Positions 1-39,764 of a stretch of DNA of 64,000 nt are shown here, piece by piece. A program made the translations under genes and the position numbers. How positions within the stretch are numbered: the stretch's first letter is position 1; the number at the start of each line of letters is the position of its first letter. The notes below the pieces were generated by a model, which did not search any database, was not told the origin of the DNA, and saw only the letters and a program-made list of their open reading frames with translations. The stretch is taken from positions 14,633,537-14,697,536 of the forward strand of contig NC_134107.1 in NCBI RefSeq assembly GCF_040939455.1. The letters are read 5' to 3'. Source of the DNA: Microcebus murinus. Lineage: Eukaryota; Chordata; Mammalia; Primates; Cheirogaleidae.

Positions 1-1329
1 CCCAGAGAAGTGCTTGCTGCTTCCAACCTCCCAGGGTGGCTCGGAGGAGCAGCTGATGGCTCTGTGACTTGGGAGAGAAAGGCACTGGTAACTTCCAGGG
101 CTGGGTGATGCTACAGTAAACCTTGCAAGATGGTACTTGCCTGCCCGGCCTGCGTTGCCGTGTGAGGGTGGAGGAGCCGCCCCGTCCTGGAGGCAGGGCA
201 GGGAGGGGCCAGGGTAGGCAGCCTGCTTGGGTAGGCTCCTAATCTCCAGATCTCGGGCCTTGTATATAGCTAAACTCCTTATCTTTCTTCACTCTGTGGC
301 GGACAGATCAGGTGGGGCAAAGGCCTCAGTGGAATGAAAACACCAGGGTGAGAAGGGACGGGGCCTCTGGTGGTTTGTCTCCCAAAAGCATATAGGACCT
401 GGGGCAATACCCTTCCTGTTTCTTTCTGGGGCTTCATTTCATCTCTGAAATAGGGGGTAATTAAGCCCTGTGCACACTTTATTTACTAGAGCGATTACAT
501 AAATTAATGAGAGAGTTTACAGAGGGCTTTGATCTCAGAAGAAAGGAACCATGTGAGTGTAAGGGTTTGTTTACCCATTTTATAGATGAGGAATATTGAG
601 TCTCTAGAAAGAGAACGTTTGACCTCTGGCTGTTTGGCAAAGTTGGAGGTAGGGTGCTGAGCACACCTCATTCTGGAAGAAGGAGGGACATGTGTGTCTG
701 GCGCGTGCCGGCAGTGCCTTCTGAAGCAGAGGAGAGGCAGTGGGCAGAAGAGGCCGAAGCTGAGTGGGACCAGCTGGGCCCTTCCCTGACTTGGCCTCCA
801 GGTAGGGCGGGGACCCCTGGCCTGGCAGCCTGATGCTGTAGCAGGCACCGTCTTCACGTGACTCTCCCCGTGGGGTTGGGCTCTCCTGTGAGCCACAGCC
901 CCGATGTTCTGCCTGTTGGTCTTGATAACGTGTTGGCGGACTCTGACACTGTGTCACTTGGCCATCCATACTGTCCTGGGACTGCAAATCTAGAGCTTAA
1001 ATCCTGGTGTGAAAGACCCCTGTCTTGTACATCTACCTGAGTTCGCTTAGAGTGTTAGAGAAAGGGAGAAGGAAGAAAATAGAAGCCAAACTAGTTTTAT
1101 CTGTGTAGTTTAGTTATAATGAAACCTTCATTAAAAATGACGCTAAGAACCCTGGATATTCTGAAGTTCTAGTCTGGAGGAGGACTTTGGACTCTGACTT
1201 TAACGAGGGTTCCAGGTGATGCTTGTGCACATGTTGGGAGACCTTGGGCAAGTTGCTTTACCTGTCCCGGCCTCCCCAGGGAGGTCGGGTGATACTGATG
1301 CCGCTGTATACGATAGTCTTGAGGGTCGT

Positions 1330-1485
1330 CGTGACGGCAGTTACTTATAGGGTGCTTACCATGTTCTAAGCTCTGCTCTGTTTTACAGACGGGGAAACCG
1401 AGGCACAAAAGGTTAGATAACATAGCCAGTAAGTGGCAGAGCTGGGATTCATACCCAGGCAGTCTGGCTCCAGAGGATACTCCAT
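1330..1485 (-). repeat. MIR SINE remnant
   Basis: The segment carries TTTTACAGACGGGGAAACCG, then AAGTGGCAGAGCTGGGATTC and CAGTCTGGCTCCAGAG, the reverse complement of the MIR core. Edges are approximate. Confidence 0.8.
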
Positions 1486-2299
1486 ACCTGTAGGCTGGTA
1501 GCTCTCAAAGTGTGTTCCAGGGATCCCCAGGGGTCTCCGAAGACCCTTTTAGGCCACCTGTGAGGTTAGAGTGATTTTCATAATAATTCTAAGAAATTAT
1601 TTTCCTTTTCACTCTCTTTCTTACATGAGTATACAGTGGAGTTTTCAGAGGCTAGCAACCTGGGATCATGTCATCGTTATGGTGGCTAATGGGATGTATG
1701 CTTGGGTATTCTTCTTGTGTTTGAAAAATTCCTCACTTTCAGTTTCTAAAGTGGTAAGTGCTGATACCTGTAATCGACATGAACAAAAACTCTTTGAGGT
1801 CCTCAGTACTGTTGGGAGTGAAAGGGGTTCTGAGACCAAAAAGTTTGTGATCTGTTGTTCTAGGTTGTGTTGCCTTAAATGTGATACCTGTTGCGCACGT
1901 GGCCACACCGCCCATGGCATGCGGCCAGGGGAGAGTGGGTGCCCGTCCCAGGGAAGCTCGGCTCTGTGCAGGGCCCTGCCTGTGCCGGGAAGCCTCCCTG
2001 CGTGAGAGAGTGAGCACTGAACCTGCGGGGCGCTCTGGCCGACAGCACGGCGACCGCGCTGTTTGTGTGTGGTCAGCCAGCTGCCCACGCCGGGGCTCCC
2101 ACCCTCCGCCTTGCCATGTCTGCTGTGCCCAGCCCTGACTGCAGGAGCCATTAGGCACTCTGCTCCATGGCAGGCTTCTCCCTGGTGGAGCTGCCGTGGC
2201 TCAGCAAGTTCTTGGCTGGGCCACGCCGGAGGACTTCGTGATAATAAGTAATTTCCATGCTGTTAGAATCTTGCGCCAGTGTGTGTTGCAGGCCAGGCC

Positions 2300-2525
2300 T
2301 CACACCAAGCCAGCACGTTGCCTGCCTTTTCTCACTGAACCTCACACCAACCCTGTAAGGGAGGTGCTGTTGTTAGACCCATTTTACGGATGAAACACCT
2401 GAGGCTCAGGGAGGTTCCAGTTGTGTGAGGTCCCACAGCTGGCAAGTGGCAGGGCCTGGGCTCAGATGAGCTCTGCCTGTCTGCAGCCTGGGCGCCTCAT
2501 ACGTTCTGGTGTCTTCAGAACGTCA
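2300..2525 (-). repeat. MIR SINE remnant
   Basis: CATTTTACGGATGAAACACC and GGTCCCACAGCTGGCAAGTG match the reverse complement of the MIR core. It lies in the VPS37C 5' intron. Confidence 0.75.
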
Positions 2526-4297
2526 CTCCTGCTGTGGCGGACTCACCTGTGTCTGTGGCGTGATGGCGTGTGTCTCCTGGAGTTCCGGTCCACCCCAGAG
2601 CATTTGCAGTCTGCTGTTCCCTGGCTCCAGCTTTAGCCCAAGGGTGTTTGGAGCAGCGGGCTGAGGTGTGGGCAGAGTGCAGGTGTGAATTTTGGCTCTG
2701 CCATTTGCTTGCTGTGACCTCACTGACCTTTCTGGTCTCCCATCTGCATGTGGCACAGTTGCTGCTCCCTGGCCTCACGAGGAGAGAGAGTTCGGGGAAC
2801 ACTCACGTGGCAGGTGCTTAGAAACCAGTGGTTTCCATTGTGACACGACTGGCATGAAGCTAGTCTTTCTCAAAATCTGGCCCTGGACTAGCTGTATCAG
2901 TGTCTCCAGGACGGACTCTGAATTCTGGGCCCTTCCTCGACCTGCTGATGCAGAGCTCTGTGGCTGGGGCTGGGCACCTGCGCTGTCAGCCAGCTTTCCC
3001 CAGGACTCAGGTGCACACTGAAGTGTGGCAATCCCTGCTCAGAGGTTGGGAGCGACATTCAACCCTCAGGATATGACAGATAGTGCTTGTGTGCCTGTCT
3101 GGATAGCCCTTTATCAGTAGGGTGGCCATATGATTTGTTGTTTCAACCATGGCGCTTCTGAGCGTGAAAGGGGACCCCCAAGGAGTTCACTGGACTTCCT
3201 GGCACACAAGAGCACTTCGGCACTGTTTATCAGTTTCTTCTTTCATCTTTCGGACGGCCCCAGGAGATGCCATGCCCTTCCTGCTGGAGAGGGTTCCTTC
3301 CGTCCAAATATCTGTAACCCTGGCCCTTGATTCCAAAATGCCTGCGTGGCTGAGTCATCAACGTTGGCTCACCCTAGCTGAGCACTGGTGCGGGAGGGTG
3401 TGGAGGACCCTTGATTTCTGTTGGAATCTTTTGAAAACATAACCTTTGCAATGGGCAAAGCCAATGTTAAAGCTATGAAACATACATCTAGAAAAGATAA
3501 GACCCAGATGAAAATGGAGGATTCTGTCAGCAGAAAGGAAGAGGTGTGGGTGTGTTTGTGCCTCCTCTCCTCAGTCCCTGGGGTTCCCTCCTGGGCCTGG
3601 CTGTGACCCGGCAGTCACACAGACGATCAATGGCCCTCTGGGCAGACGGACAGGGAGAGGACCCTGACACCAGCTCTCAGACAAAGCAGATGTCCTATTT
3701 GGGTCAGTCAATTTGTTTTCCTCCTGATTGCCTGAGAGGCCAATTGGGTGATTTTTTTCCCCCATGCTCTCATAAGGACATTCATGTGACAGTCTGTTTT
3801 TGTGATGTGGAAAAGGCTGCAACTGCAGGGAATTCTTGAGGGAAGCCTGAGGTTATTACGTGCTAAATATAACCCACAGTGACACAGTTGAGCCTGTGTT
3901 GTCAGCCAGCAAAGCCCCTGTGCATGGGGTCGGGGTATTTCTGGTTCAGACAGAAATAGGCACCTGCCAGAGGGCAGGCTGGCATTAGCGCTTGCAGGCA
4001 ACCTTGGGCCAAATTTAGTCTCTATCCCTGCTGCCTGGCTCTTCCTCCTGCCTTTTCCTGTCTGTTCCTTGGGGTGCTCCATCGGCACCTGAGGGACTGT
4101 GGTCATGCCTGCTGGCTGCCGAGCACTCTCACATACCCTTTCATTCCTGGTGTGGGTGGGAGGAGCACGTCCTTGGTCTCCCTGGGGAGAGGGGTGGGCA
4201 GAGCCTCAGGACTGTGCTCCCTGGGACCCTTGCCTCCCTGGTCCTCCCTGTGGAGTGGTGTCATCGCAAAAAAGCCCAGTTTGTTTTTGATGAGTAG

Positions 4298-10398
<6,101 letters not shown>

Positions 10399-12020
10399 AC
10401 TCGCTCCTGGCCCTTGGTCCCTCCCTCCTCCCACCTGTACTGCAGCCTTTGGGCCACCTGTCACCGAGACTCAAGGGGAAACGAGAAGTGGCACTGGCGT
10501 TCCCTGTGGACTTGTGTTGAGACACAGGCCTTGGAGGGACCCAGCTGGGAGCATGTAGGCCCCCAAAAGGCGCTGGGCAGTATGACCAGGTGGGCCGAGG
10601 CAGACGGTCACCGCACGTGCTGGCCTTCCGGCTAGAGGTCCTCCTGGGCACTCCTCTCCATGATTGGCTGTAGCATTTCTGGTGCTAGCCAGGCTGGCAG
10701 TCCAGTGCCTCTCACGGTGTCTGAGCGTATGCACATGCCTGTGAGCATCTGCTTGTGCCTACACTCAAGGCCGTCCGAACCCCGTGCAGAGTTATCTTGG
10801 TGATGAGGTGGCCCCAGATTTCTGGCCCTGCTCATCTCCTCCCTCTCCCCTGGGATTTGGCATATTTGACTTGGGGCCATGCCAAGGGATGCAGCTCTGT
10901 GTCTGCCTGGTCCTTCAAAGCTGGTCTGCCCCATGCACCATGGCAAGGATCAGATTGGAGGGAGAGAACAGAGTTAGGAAAAACAATGATTTTCGAGCCC
11001 TATAAAGCCATAATTTAACTCCAATAGCTGATGTCAGGCAAGCTCGTCCTGGGTGCTGTTTGAATGGCAGCGGTGCAGTGCAGGGAGGAGGCTGGGGGTC
11101 GTGAAGGCTGACCCCAGACCTTGCTTGCGCTGGTTGGGGAACCCCAGGGGCTCCCTTGGGTCCTCTGGCTAGAGGTAAAGAAGTAGCCCTAGCCGGGAGA
11201 TTGTGGTCACATTGGGATTTTTTAGGAGTAGGGGACCGGGTCACCTCCCCAGCCGCGCTCTCTCTCTGGCCCTACACTTCAGGTTGACTTTTCCTGAGGT
11301 CCACCTGTCTGTCCAGTTCTTTAGTGCCTTGAATCTCGTTCACAGCAGCCCCCTCCTCCTCTCCCCTCCCCCGGCCTCTTTGATGTAGTTCTCCCCTGCC
11401 CCCAGTACCTCTCCTGGGACAGACATCAAGAGATGTCCTAACAGCAGCTTCCCAAATGGTGCTCTCTGAAACACCATCACTACGCTGGGGGCGGTTTCTT
11501 TGCACCTCTCTGGTCTTCAGAATGTAAAGGGTGGGGGTTGTGACTCCGTGTCACCGGCAGCCCGAGTGCATTGTGGCGGTTTAGGCATGTCCACTAATGA
11601 GGATGACAGCAGTAGACCAAAGGGGGTGTGATAAGTGAAGCATTATAAACTTAATTGTTCCGGGTATGAACCAGGTCTCAGGGCAGAGCCTGGAGCTGCT
11701 ATTGGTGGGGAAGTCGTATGTGCCTTGAAATGTCCACTACCTGAAGACCCAGCATCTGGTGGGCCGGGGCTGCTGGGGCCCAAGGAGGAACTTGTCCTCC
11801 TGGTGCCTGCCCCTCCCCGGCCTGCGTGCCATCAGTGGGGCTGTGTGTGATGCTAGGTTAGCGCTGCCGGTTCCTTACCAATTGTGCTTGCTTCCCCTAA
11901 GTTATTTATAAAGAGGAATCACTAATGGACTCTGCTGGTTCCAGTGCTTCTGAACTGGATGAACGATCGCCCATATGTTTGTATAATTAATTGCCATAAT
12001 AAACTTGGATGAGTTACATG
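10399..12020 (+). other. VPS37C: VPS37C 3' UTR
   Basis: About 1.6 kb follow the stop with no further splice or coding signal. The region ends in an AT-rich segment carrying a canonical AATAAA, followed by a GT-rich downstream element, so this is taken as the single 3'-UTR exon. The end is approximate. Confidence 0.8.
11998..12003 (+). promoter_or_regulatory. VPS37C: VPS37C poly(A) signal AATAAA
   Basis: A canonical AATAAA lies about 1.6 kb after the VPS37C stop. A GT-rich stretch (TGTGGTGTTGTGG, 12019-12031) follows at the usual distance for a cleavage-stimulation element. Cleavage is expected near 12018-12025. Confidence 0.85.
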
Positions 12021-12219
12021 TGGTGTTGTGGCTCTGCTGGGTTTGAAAAGTGAAGATGTGGCTGCGTGCGGGGGCCTTTAGAACCGTGCCCTAACGAAGG
12101 ACCTCTGAGATCCGTGTCACAAAGCACCATCTGTCGGGACGGCATCCGCCCCTGCTCCTTTTCCCCAGGGCCTGGGTCTTACCGCATTTCCCTTCTCCGC
12201 TCTTTGGTTTTCTTTTCTT

Positions 12220-12515
12220 TTTTTTTTTTTGAGACAGAATCTTGCTCTGTCACCCTAGGTAGAGTGTCCTCATAATTCACAGCAACCTCAAACTCCCGGG
12301 CTCCAGCGATCCTCCTGCCTCAGCCTCCTGAGTAGCTGGGACTATAGGCACACGCCACTATGCCCAGCTAATTTTTTCTACTTTTTTTTTTAGTGGAGAC
12401 GGGGATCTCACTCGCTCTTGCTCAGGCTGGTCTTGAACTCCTGGCCTCCAGAGATCCTCCCACCTCTGCTTCCCAGAGTGCTAGGATTACAAGGCCTGAG
12501 CCACCACAAGGGGCC
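12220..12515 (-). mobile_element. Alu (dimeric, antisense)
   Basis: A poly-T run is followed by GAGACAGAATCTTGCTCTGT, both arms and an oligo-T linker, ending CCACCACAAGGGGCC. It is flanked by the imperfect duplication TGGTTTTCTTTT / TGGTTTTCCTTCTT. Confidence 0.92.
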
Positions 12516-12582
12516 TGGTTTTCCTTCTTAGCCATTTTCTCGCTGGAGCCTGCATGGCTGTGGCATGCAAGGCCACAGGGTC

Positions 12583-12597
12583 CCACGAGGGGGCGTC
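12583..12597 (+). promoter_or_regulatory. CTCF-like motif
   Basis: CCACGAGGGGGCGTC matches the CTCF core CCACNAGGGGGC at every fixed position. It lies between the 3' ends of two convergent genes, where an insulator would be plausible. This is a motif match only; no occupancy can be seen. Confidence 0.5.
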
Positions 12598-14068
12598 TGG
12601 TCCTCAGCCCAGCTTGGAAGGGTCCCGTATTCCCGCCACCTGCTGGCTGGCAGGATGTCTGATTGTCAGGCTGGCCACGACCCATCCATCTTACAATCTG
12701 GGATTTCGGGGTGTGGTCAGAGGGGCTGCAGGCCATAAACTGGCTGCAGCACCAGCGGGTCTTCTGCCTCCCTCCCCAGTGTCGCCTTGAGCTCTGCTGC
12801 TGAGCTGGATCTCCTGAGGCCCGGGAAGAGGTCTTCAGCTTCAGCAGGAAGGGCAGCTTCAAGGGAGTCGGGAGACTGGGCTTTGAACAGTCTCTCAGCC
12901 TTTGTTTCCCCGCACGGTGACAAGGGCAGCCACCCGTGCGTGATACCCAGACTTGTTAATATTGCATACTCGGCAGGGCTGCAGATTGCAGATTGCATTG
13001 TGCTTGCTGTGAGCCTTGTCCCCTTGAGTCCTCTCACAGCCCTTCATTCCCAATTTAAATGGGCAGGAGGCCATAGGGCAGGTGCTTCAGTGACCAGGGT
13101 GCACAGCCTGGAGCACAGAGGGGAGACTTGGACCTCCCCAGTGGCTGACGGGGGAGGGGCCAGGGGGCTCCTCTGCCCTGCCTCTGTGGTGCCAGAAGTC
13201 GGTCCCCAGGACACAGCTGAGGGGCGCCAGGCTCTGGTCAAATGTTTACTGCCCTTTGCCCCTGGCTGAACGGTGGCCTGGCCTTGCAAATGTCCAGGGC
13301 TCAGGACACAAGACACCAGGGAGAGCTGGAAGCAACTTGGCTCTGTAGGAAGAAGCTGCAAATCCCACTCTGGGTGCACAGTCAAGTCACTTGCCTTGGG
13401 TTGGTGCCAGAGTGGCACTGGGGGCATGGAGGGGCTGGCTGACTGTCTAGGAAAGGAGTGTCCCGAGCTGCCTCAGTGGGTCTCTCAGTGTGTGTTGCCC
13501 TGCTGCTCTTTGCTGTCCTTTCTCTAGGCCGCCACGCCTTAGATCACAGCACACACCTCCCTCCCTGCAACCCCAGGACGTCGCTGGGTGGCCTTTACCA
13601 GACCACAGTGTTCCTCTTGCTGCAGAGCTGGCTGTGTGGGACAGATGCTAAGTGTCAAGTTTAAAGACTCAGATTCCTAGCTTAGAGGATGCTTTGCTGT
13701 GCTGGCTGCGGTGAGGCCGTTTGAAATGTCCTTTCTGCTGTTGCGTTGGTTTCGTTCCCTACTCCCAGATCCCTGGGTGCACGGCAGCTCTGAAGCTAGA
13801 CTTGCTGCCCGATAGTCTAAGCGAGCTTTCCTCTGGGCCCCGGTTGCCGTGACTTGAGGTGCTGGGTTCACACGCAGCTGCCTCCAGGGACTGGCCAGGT
13901 CACATCATTTACCTGGGGACATGATTGACTCTAGGGGAGCGGGCAGGGTGTGGGGGACACATGGGTGAACGGGAGGGGGCCATGCACCTCTCTGCAGGTG
14001 GCTGGGGGGCAGGAATCGCAGCAGGGCACCCTGTACACTGCAGGGGCAGTGGGCTGGTCTGCCACCTG

Positions 14069-14802
14069 CTAAGTGGTGGCCAAACTATAGATTAAAGAGC
14101 TTTCGTCAGGAAGGGCACTGGTGGGAGACGTTTGGTGCCTTGCCTCCTTTGCCTCTTCTAAGAGCAGCCTCTCTGTCCCCTTTTGAGGAATCTCCCCACT
14201 CCACCAGGTGGGGGCAGTGAATGGCCTCACTGTTTCCGCATTCTCAGGGCACATGTGTGACCACCTGGGCTCTCAGAATGGTTTGGGGTGCTGGGGTCAG
14301 AGTGCCACCAGACTCTCTGGCATGCCAGTGTCCCCTTAAGTCCCCCCCTCCCATATCTGTCTAGTTAACTCCCTTTTGCTCTTCCAGAATTGGCTTCTGG
14401 GGCTTGGCCCATTGACATCTGTGGTCCCACAAATTACAGTGCCAGTCACACAGAGAAAGGCCCGGAGTCACCTTGCAGCTTCGTCCTGAGGGGCTGCCTG
14501 GTGCCCGAAGCCTAAGTGGTCGCGGCACAGCCCCTCCCCGTGCCTCTCCTGAGCTTCCTAGTGTCTACCAAAAAGAAGACGTTGAAGCAAAACTGGTAGA
14601 GAGTTTGGGCCAAGCTTGAAGTTTAAATTCTGTTTTTAAAGGAGAAGAGGCAGTTCCTAAACTGCCAAGAATTTATGTTAAGATGACATAGGTGTTGATT
14701 GGATCTACTTTGTATCACAAATTCCAGGAACTCACAGATAACAGGTGAGACAACCAGTCAGGAAGAAAATGCCATTACGCAATTGCTCCGGGGCGCGCGC
14801 GC

Positions 14803-14855
<53 letters not shown>

Positions 14856-15867
14856 TGTGTGTGTCTGTGTCTCCCTCCGGCTCTCTCTCTCTCTCTCTCT
14901 GGGCCTGATAAATTTTGCATATCTCAGACTGGTCTGGGCTATTTTTCTTTTCTCACTAGTCAGATGCCCTCCTCTCACTAATAGTTAGGGAAACTGAGGC
15001 ACTCGGTTAGAAGGTTAGCTGTGTTGGCTGTAACTTCCTGAAGCTGGGCCTGCTAAAGTGAAATAAAAAACCGAATTGGTCAGGATTTACGAGGTGCCCC
15101 CTTGCGCGCGGCCTTGGGGTGCCTCCTGTGCTCTGTGAGTTTGACGGCAGCGGGCCCTGCTCTGGCGTGGCGGGCGGCATCTGTGGGTGCGGGGTGCGGG
15201 CAGTCATGGGGGGGGGACGGCGTGGGGCGGGTGAGACTGTGGGGGGGCGGCCAGGGCAACCTGGGGCCCACACGGTCCCCGGCTCGCAGATGCTGTCATT
15301 GTGCTTGGGGACGCAGCCCTGACCTTGCCTCCGCAGAGCCCCCCCCCTTGGGAGGTTTCCCCAGGGGATCACAGGGGTAGACCAGGACAGAGGAGGCCAG
15401 AGCACTCTCAGGAAGTACAAAAAGCATTATTTACAAAGAACATATTAAAAATGCGCGAGCCCAGGTGTGAGCTTCCTTGTCGTTCCTTATCAGGGTCGGA
15501 GTCGAGGGAGCTGAGTTCTGCTGGCGCTGCTCCCCCCGCCACAGGGTTGGGAAAGGGACCCCCTTCTGGACACCCCCAGTCTCTGCCTGGAAGGCTGCTT
15601 GGCTCCGGGCTCCGCCCACCCCAGCCTCCTCACTTGGAGTGGCCGGCCGAGCTGTGGGTCGTGGAGGTCCCTGTGGGGCCAGGGCCCAGTGGGGTGTGAG
15701 AGCCAGCCTGCCCCTGCAGGGCAGCAGCACCTGTTTGAAAGGCACCCTGGCCTCTGTCCACGTTCTGTCTGGCGTAGAAATTGGGGTGTCATTTCTGAGT
15801 GGTGAATGCAGAGTTTTCTCAGGATAAATATGTCTGGCTCTTGGTTTTTTGTTCCTGGCTCCCAGTT
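14069..15867 (-). other. CD5: CD5 3'-UTR exon (lower end uncertain)
   Basis: The acceptor CCCCACAG|AACTGGGAGC at 15867 matches the start of the human CD5 last exon as I remember it. Similarity recalled from human continues past 15400 (GATAAGGAACGACAAGGAAG), and short stretches such as ATAGTTTGGCCACCA near 14075-14100 still match. No canonical AATAAA is seen on this strand here, so the cleavage site is not fixed. The stretch includes a GC/GT/CT microsatellite. Confidence 0.65.
14793..14900. repeat. (GC)n(GT)n(CT)n microsatellite
   Basis: About six GC dinucleotides run directly into about 25 GT units (to about 14854), then interrupted GT and a CT run at 14881-14900. Alternating purine-pyrimidine of this length can adopt Z-DNA. 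Its short shadow ORFs (CVCVCV, THTHTH) are not genes. Confidence 0.95.
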
Positions 15868-16264
15868 CTGTGGGGTGAGAAGGAAAGGTGTCAGAGGAAG
15901 ACACCGGGAGGTTATTCAGGGAGATGGGGCAGGCCCCACGCCTTGGGCTCCAGGTTGGGGACAGTGGCTGTTCTGCGCCAGGGGCTTCTCCATGCTGGTA
16001 GGCTGGTGTTGCTGTGGGGTGTTATTCCATCATAGAGCTCGTAGGGGCTCCCGACTGCATGGTCGTGTGAGTGGAGTCTACGAGATGATTTTTGAGGTTC
16101 CTCTGCTCTAATTGACAAATCAACTCCCATCACCCACATTGCTCAGGGTCCTCTGTTCATGTTTGTGCAGGTGGGGACAAAGCGAGGCACCCGGTGGCTG
16201 ATGCTTATCCCCAGGGCCATGGGACCCCTGGTGCCGGGCGTCAGACTGGAGACAGGCTCACCTT

Positions 16265-38665
<22,401 letters not shown>

Positions 38666-38917
38666 GGGTGCAGCCTCTTCCCGTCCCAGCGTCGGGGCGC
38701 TCGCTCCCGGGGGTGAGGGTGTCTGGCCCAGCGCCTGGCTCCTGGGGAGGGCGGGGCGGGGCGGGCGGCACACGCAGGGGCAGGGGCGGCGGGGAGAAGC
38801 AGTGTGGGGCCTGCGTCATCTGTATTTGAAGTTGAACTGTCAACTTCCTCCCAGAAACCATCTGCCCCAGTTCGAATGGCGGCCCTGGCCGCTGCCAGCT
38901 TCCTGCCTGGGGTGCCA
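38666..38917 (-). promoter_or_regulatory. CD5: CD5 5' UTR and proximal promoter
   Basis: The region between the CD5 ATG and the 59-bp VNTR is GC-rich with a cluster of GC boxes (GCGGGGCGGGGCGGGCGG at 38751-38768), about 85-105 bp before the ATG. ETS-type cores lie at 38843-38850 (GAGGAAGT on the - strand) and 38899-38905 (CAGGAAG). I see no TATA box. The transcription start cannot be fixed from sequence; ETS control would fit lymphoid expression. Confidence 0.55.
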
Positions 38918-39512
38918 AGGCCGGGGCAGCACCCGTGGCCACCACACTTGGGGCCGGGCCACACATTCTGGGGGACAAGGCTAGGGCAGCGCCCGTGGCC
39001 ACCACACTGGGGGCTGGGCCACGCATTTGGGGGACGAGGCCGGGGCAGCACCCGTGGCCACCACACTCGGGGCCGGGCCACACATTCGGGGGACGAGGCT
39101 GGGGCAGTGCCCGTGGCCACCACACTGGGGGCCGGGCCACGCATTGGGGGGACGAGGCCGGGGCAGCGCCCGTGGCCACCACACTGGGGGCCGGGCCACA
39201 CATTCGGGGGACGAGGCCGGGGCAGCGCCCGTGGCCACCACACTCGGGGCCGGGCCACACATTCGGGGGACGAGGCTGGGGCAGTGCCTGTGGCCACCAC
39301 ACTCGAGGCCGGGCCATGCATTGGAGGGGCGAAGCGAGGGCAGCGCCCGTGGCCACCACACTCGGGGCCACGCATTGGGGGGCCAAGGCTGGGGCAGCGC
39401 CTGTGGCCACCACACGCGGGGCCGGGCCACGCATTCAGGGGGCGAGGCCGGGCAGCGCCTGTGGCCACCACACTCGGGGCCGGGCCACGCATTGGGGGGC
39501 GAGGCTGTGGTG
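38918..39512. repeat. 59-bp GC-rich minisatellite (about 10 copies)
   Basis: Ten units each start near GGGGCAGCGCCCGTGGCCAC and continue through CACACTCGGGGCCGGGCCAC, ATTCGGGGGACGAGGC. Spacing is 59 bp except one unit shortened by about 8 bp near 39370. Variants (ACAC/ACGC, CAGCAC/CAGTGC/CAGCGC) alternate between units. It begins about 250 bp upstream of the CD5 start codon. It creates long shadow ORFs on both strands. Confidence 0.96.
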
Positions 39513-39764
39513 GGGCGCCTGGAAGGGGCTGCCTGGCTCCGGCCGAGGGCAGGCCTGGGGGAGGTGGGGGCGAGAGGCCCCGGGTGGAGTGGCCCAGAGG
39601 GCTCCAGGCTGTGCTGGGGTGAGAGGCCGGGAGAGGGGACGTCGCGTCGGTCTTGCTGCAGACTCTGGCCCCAAACCCCTCGCTCTCCCTGGGGACGAGG
39701 TCAGCGTTTAGGGGAATCCCCACAGGTGTCAGTGTGCCAGCAACGCCAGAGCTGAGCACCGCAC

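Larger units (their letters stand above)
12021..14068. other. Intergenic gap between convergent VPS37C and CD5
   Basis: About 2 kb separates the VPS37C poly(A) site from the lowest point where the minus strand still resembles CD5 3' UTR. It holds one antisense Alu (12220-12515), a CTCF-like motif (12583-12597) and otherwise unique sequence. No coding region is supported. Confidence 0.6.
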
